Notes under the pieces: model-generated
What the model saw: only the letters and a program-made list of their open reading frames with translations
What the model was told of the DNA's origin: nothing
Database searches by the model: none
Shown: one piece after another, positions 5,367 through 8,016 of the stretch
Position numbering within the stretch: the stretch's first letter is position 1
Layout: each line of letters starts with the position of its first letter
Program-made: the position numbers and the translations under genes
Assembly: GCA_023384025.1 (NCBI GenBank)
Contig: JAHDXX010000148.1
Span: forward strand, 1 to 8,016
Source: Sphingomonadaceae bacterium
GTDB lineage: Bacteria > Pseudomonadota > Alphaproteobacteria > Sphingomonadales > Sphingomonadaceae
Direction of reading: 5' to 3'
DNA length: 8,016 nucleotides

Positions 5367-7433
5367 ATGCAAATTCACAAGATCGCACTTCGCGGTGCCA
5401 GCGCACTTGCGCTCGTCATCGGCGCCACACTGGCTGGGACTGGGATCGCAGCGGCGCAGGATGCCGCGGCAGCAGCGCCGCAGGTGGTCGAAACCGTCAA
5501 GGGGCGTATCCCGGTCGGCGAGTTCGTCAAGAAGTCCAATATGCGCAGCCCGCGTATTTCGCCGGATGGCAAGCACATTGCATACCTTGCCGGGGCCAAC
5601 GGGCGCGAAGTCCTGGTGCTGCTCAATCTCCAGTCCATGGAACAGAAGCTGATCCTCGCCGCCGAAGAGGCTCGTGAATCCGGCGATCGCACCATGTCTG
5701 GGTTCCGGTGGATCGGCAACGGGCATGTCGTGTTGACCATCATCTCGCGCGAGGATCTCGGCTTCGGCCTGTCCGATTTCCGCCGCCTGGTCGCTTACGA
5801 CATCAAGACCGGCAAGCTGGTCAACCAGGCCTGGCGCGATGCCGGTGGCGATGCCGGCGCCATCCTCCATGTCGACGATGCGACCGGCAAGTATCTGCTG
5901 CAGCGGGATTCGGTTGCGAACGGAACCGAGCGGTTTGGCTTCCCCGAAGTGGTCGAAGTGGATGTCGCGACCGGCAAGTACTCGATTGTCCAGCGGACCA
6001 ACCCGATCGTGCGCGGCTGGGCTGCGGACTCCCAGGGGATCGTCCGCGCCGGCTTCAACAACGATCGCGATTCCGGCAAGGTCCGCATGCTCTACCGCGG
6101 CGAGAACGAGGCCAACTTCAAGACGGTCTACAACGAAGCCGACGCCACGTTTACGGAATCGATCCCGGCGCCTGAGCTGTTCGTCCCAGGCACCGATACC
6201 GCCTATGTCACGTCCCGCCACGAGGGCTACGAAGCGGTCTACAAGGTCGACATGAAGACCATGACCCTGTCGGACGCTGTCTACAAGACCGAGGGTTTCG
6301 ATCTGCAAGGCCTGATCACTGACAGCGATGGCGGAAAGGTTCTCGGTTACCGCACGTTCGACGGTGAAATCCGCTCGGTATTCGTTGATCCGACGCTCGC
6401 TGAGATCAACACCGTGCTCGAGGAAGTCTTCGGCAAGGGCGAAGTCTCGATCGTCGACTACGTTCCTGACTTTTCCCGCATCGTCTTGTATGCAGGCGGC
6501 AAGGCTCGCGCCGGCGGCTTCTACCTTTTCGACACCGCGACTGGCGACCTGCGCCTGCTCAACTGGCAGCGCAGCGCGCTCAAGGACGCGCCCATGAATC
6601 CGGTCAAGGCGGAATGGTACACCGCCAGCGACGGCACGAAGATCCAGGCAATCGTGACCTATCCGCGCCACCGGATGGGGCAGAAGAACCTGCCGGTGGT
6701 GGTCATGCCCCACGGCGGTCCGTTCGGTGTCCTGTCGGCCACCAACAGCCTTGAACCGTGGAACCAGCCGCTGGCCGAAGCGGGTTACGTGGTGATCCAG
6801 CCGAACTATCGCGGTTCGGGCGGGTACGGCAAGGCATTCGAAAAGCTCGGCCGTGATCCCGGCGGCTATGGCAAGCGCATGCAGGACGATCTCAACGATA
6901 TCCTGACCTACTACGGCGAAAAGGGCGTCATCGACCCCAAGCGCGCCTGCATCATGGGCTGGTCCTACGGCGGGTTCGCTGCGGCGCGGGGTGCCCAGCG
7001 CGATGCCGACACCTGGCGTTGCGCGATTGCAGGCGCCGGCGTTTACGACATGCCGCTGATGAACAAGTGGGATGCCGAGAACCTTGGTCGTTTCGCTCGC
7101 GGGTTCCAGGCCACTTCGGATGATCCGGAAGCGATTTCACCGGCGCGCAATGCAGATGGCAAGTGGGCGCCGATCCTGATCGTGACTGCCAAGCGCGATG
7201 CCCGTATCCCGATGGAACAGGCGGAAACGCTGGTCGGGAATCTGAAGCGCGCCGGCAAGGTCGAAGGCGAGCATTTCCGCTACATCGTCCAGCCGCAGGG
7301 CACTCACAACCTGCCCTATGACGACGTGCACATCCAGTGGATCGAAGAGGCCGAGGCCTGGCTGGCCAAGTACAATCCGGCCTACGTCGAAAGCGACGGG
7401 GATGCACCCCCGGCCCTGATCACGCTCAAGTAA
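5367..7433 (+). CDS. Exported S9-family prolyl-oligopeptidase-like serine hydrolase
   Basis: A 688-residue serine peptidase or hydrolase of the S9 (prolyl oligopeptidase) superfamily. Residues 1-30 form a signal peptide: basic start, hydrophobic stretch, and an AAA site before Gln31, so it is likely periplasmic. Residues 60-400 carry repeated beta-rich units such as SPDGKHIAYLAG and DVATGKY, fitting the family's beta-propeller. Residues 430-670 are the alpha/beta-hydrolase domain: HGGP at 449-452 (oxyanion region), YRGSGGYG at 481-488, the nucleophile Ser533 in GWSYGGF, probable Asp611 in TAKRDARIP, and His647 in QGTHNL. The usual His-Gly before the Asp loop is replaced by Thr-Ala. The ATG is supported by AGGGA 9 nt upstream. 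The gene is flanked by terminators on both sides and appears to be transcribed alone. The substrate is unknown; dipeptidyl- or acylaminoacyl-peptidase activity is only a family-based guess. Confidence 0.92.
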   Translation: MQIHKIALRGASALALVIGATLAGTGIAAAQDAAAAAPQVVETVKGRIPVGEFVKKSNMRSPRISPDGKHIAYLAGANGREVLVLLNLQSMEQKLILAAEEARESGDRTMSGFRWIGNGHVVLTIISREDLGFGLSDFRRLVAYDIKTGKLVNQAWRDAGGDAGAILHVDDATGKYLLQRDSVANGTERFGFPEVVEVDVATGKYSIVQRTNPIVRGWAADSQGIVRAGFNNDRDSGKVRMLYRGENEANFKTVYNEADATFTESIPAPELFVPGTDTAYVTSRHEGYEAVYKVDMKTMTLSDAVYKTEGFDLQGLITDSDGGKVLGYRTFDGEIRSVFVDPTLAEINTVLEEVFGKGEVSIVDYVPDFSRIVLYAGGKARAGGFYLFDTATGDLRLLNWQRSALKDAPMNPVKAEWYTASDGTKIQAIVTYPRHRMGQKNLPVVVMPHGGPFGVLSATNSLEPWNQPLAEAGYVVIQPNYRGSGGYGKAFEKLGRDPGGYGKRMQDDLNDILTYYGEKGVIDPKRACIMGWSYGGFAAARGAQRDADTWRCAIAGAGVYDMPLMNKWDAENLGRFARGFQATSDDPEAISPARNADGKWAPILIVTAKRDARIPMEQAETLVGNLKRAGKVEGEHFRYIVQPQGTHNLPYDDVHIQWIEEAEAWLAKYNPAYVESDGDAPPALITLK

Positions 7434-7452
7434 CCATCCGTCGGGATCAGTT

Positions 7453-7486
7453 GGGGCACCCGGCCAGCGGCTCGGGTGCCCCCTTT
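7453..7486 (+). terminator. Intrinsic terminator of the S9 peptidase gene
   Basis: GGGGCACCCG at 7453-7462 pairs perfectly with CGGGTGCCCC at 7473-7482. The 10-nt loop contains a further GCC/GGC pairing, extending the stem with a one-base bulge. TTT follows at 7484-7486, within CTTTCGTT. It starts 19 nt after the stop codon. The T-run is short, but the stem is strong. Confidence 0.85.
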
Positions 7487-7562
7487 CGTTAAACGTTCCT
7501 AAGCTTCTCGACGCTAATCCTCTCACAAAGCCGCAATTTCGCGGTCATGCGAAGGTTAACGC
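7487..7562 (+). promoter_or_regulatory. Promoter region of the GNAT-fold gene
   Basis: This relatively AT-rich stretch lies between the upstream terminator and the next start. TTAA followed 7 nt later by TAAG (7489-7503) and GTTAAC at 7555-7560 loosely recall the alphaproteobacterial CtrA site (TTAA-N7-TTAAC), but neither is a full match. CCGC and GCGG form a small hairpin at 7531-7544. The ribosome binding site GAAGG is at 7551-7555, 7 nt before the GTG. Confidence 0.35.
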
Positions 7563-8016
7563 GTGGAACAGGGGCGGATCGCTTCCCGTGCCGGACAGCC
7601 AGCGGCAGCGCCGCTCCCGTCGGTGCGCCTTGTTCCTGCCGAAAGCCCGCATTTGTGGCCCACCGCGCAGGCATGGGGCGAGCTCGCTGACGATGCCAGT
7701 GACCCCAACCCGTTCTTCGAACACTGGTTCCTTGCCCCGGGCCTGACCCACCTCGGCCAGTCTGCCGGTGCCGGGAAGCTGGTGCTCGAAACAGGTGGCC
7801 AACTGATCGGCCTGCTGCCGGTCGTGCGCAAGCTGGCCTATTACGGCTACCCTTTCCCCCACTTCGCCAGCTGGCTGCATGACAATGCCTTCTGCGGCGC
7901 ACCGCTGGTCCGCCGCGGGTTCGAGGAACCGTTCTGGCAGGCTCTGCTCGGCTGGGCTGACGGCAATCCCGGCGCGGCGATGTTCCTTCACCTCAGCCAT
8001 GTTCCTGCCGACAGCC
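7563..8016 (+). CDS. GNAT-fold CelD/BcsL-like acetyltransferase, N-terminal part, cut by window edge
   Basis: The frame is open from GTG 7563 to the edge, giving 151 residues of an incomplete protein. PNPFFEHWFLAPGL (48-61), QLIGLLPVV (80-88), YYGYPFPHF (93-101) and WLHDNAFCGAPLV (104-116) resemble the N-terminal half of proteins annotated as CelD/BcsL-family acetyltransferases involved in cellulose biosynthesis. These carry a GNAT-like domain, usually in the C-terminal half, which is outside the window. The family name reflects association with cellulose or exopolysaccharide loci; biochemical function is mostly unproven, and no cellulose gene is visible here. The GTG start is chosen because GAAGG lies 7 nt upstream; an ATG at 7547 is in another frame. 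It is separated from the upstream peptidase gene by a strong terminator, so it probably begins a new transcription unit. Confidence 0.8.
   Translation, partial: MEQGRIASRAGQPAAAPLPSVRLVPAESPHLWPTAQAWGELADDASDPNPFFEHWFLAPGLTHLGQSAGAGKLVLETGGQLIGLLPVVRKLAYYGYPFPHFASWLHDNAFCGAPLVRRGFEEPFWQALLGWADGNPGAAMFLHLSHVPADS

Noticed and set aside
5283..6713. 476-codon open frame on the minus strand opposite the S9 peptidase gene
   Set aside because: Same cause: stop codons are rare antisense to GC-rich genes. It has no recognisable family motif, and the plus strand has a complete peptidase with signal peptide, catalytic residues and ribosome binding site.
7489..8000. Three minus-strand open frames opposite the GNAT-fold gene
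   Set aside because: The plus-strand frame from GTG 7563 has a ribosome binding site and recognisable CelD/BcsL-like segments; the antisense frames show none.

Overview
The window reads as an ordinary housekeeping stretch of a GC-rich alphaproteobacterial chromosome, most likely Sphingomonadales (Erythrobacter, Novosphingobium or Sphingomonas-like). Clues are the strong G/C bias at third codon positions, the rpmF-plsX-fabH gene order, a K+-independent type of membrane H+-pyrophosphatase, a secreted S9-family peptidase, and a CelD/BcsL-like acetyltransferase whose WLHDNAFCGAPLV segment I recall from sphingomonad proteins. The lineage call is inference from memory of families, not from a search.

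Layout. Positions 1-1497 (minus strand) hold a tight growth operon, rpmF, plsX, fabH. RpmF is ribosomal protein L32, PlsX makes acyl-phosphate for phospholipid synthesis, and FabH (cut by the window edge) starts fatty-acid synthesis; plsX and fabH overlap by 4 nt. A divergent spacer with several inverted repeats separates it from a plus-strand MAPEG-family membrane protein (1696-2088). That gene converges on a minus-strand GloC/YcbL-like metallo-beta-lactamase-fold hydrolase (2219-2884); the 130-nt convergent spacer is packed with five inverted repeats. A second divergent spacer leads to hppA (3048-5183), the proton-pumping pyrophosphatase, which ends at a textbook intrinsic terminator with a UUCG loop. 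Next is an exported S9-family prolyl-oligopeptidase-like hydrolase (5367-7433) with its own strong terminator. The window closes on the N-terminal part of a GNAT-fold CelD/BcsL-like protein (7563 onward).

Functional links. The rpmF-plsX-fabH operon ties ribosome and membrane-lipid supply together. HppA recovers energy from pyrophosphate released by biosynthesis. The MAPEG and GloC-like genes may both act on glutathione-linked substrates, but they are convergent, so there is no operon evidence. The S9 peptidase and the GNAT gene each appear to be their own transcription unit.

I found no mobile element, CRISPR array, tRNA, rRNA, toxin-antitoxin pair or defence system, and nothing I would defend as an undescribed system. 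The items worth a second look are non-coding structures: the hairpin-rich spacers, a stem-loop over the rpmF stop codon, and a structured leader ahead of the S9 peptidase gene. One protein-level oddity is the altered Asp loop in the S9 peptidase.
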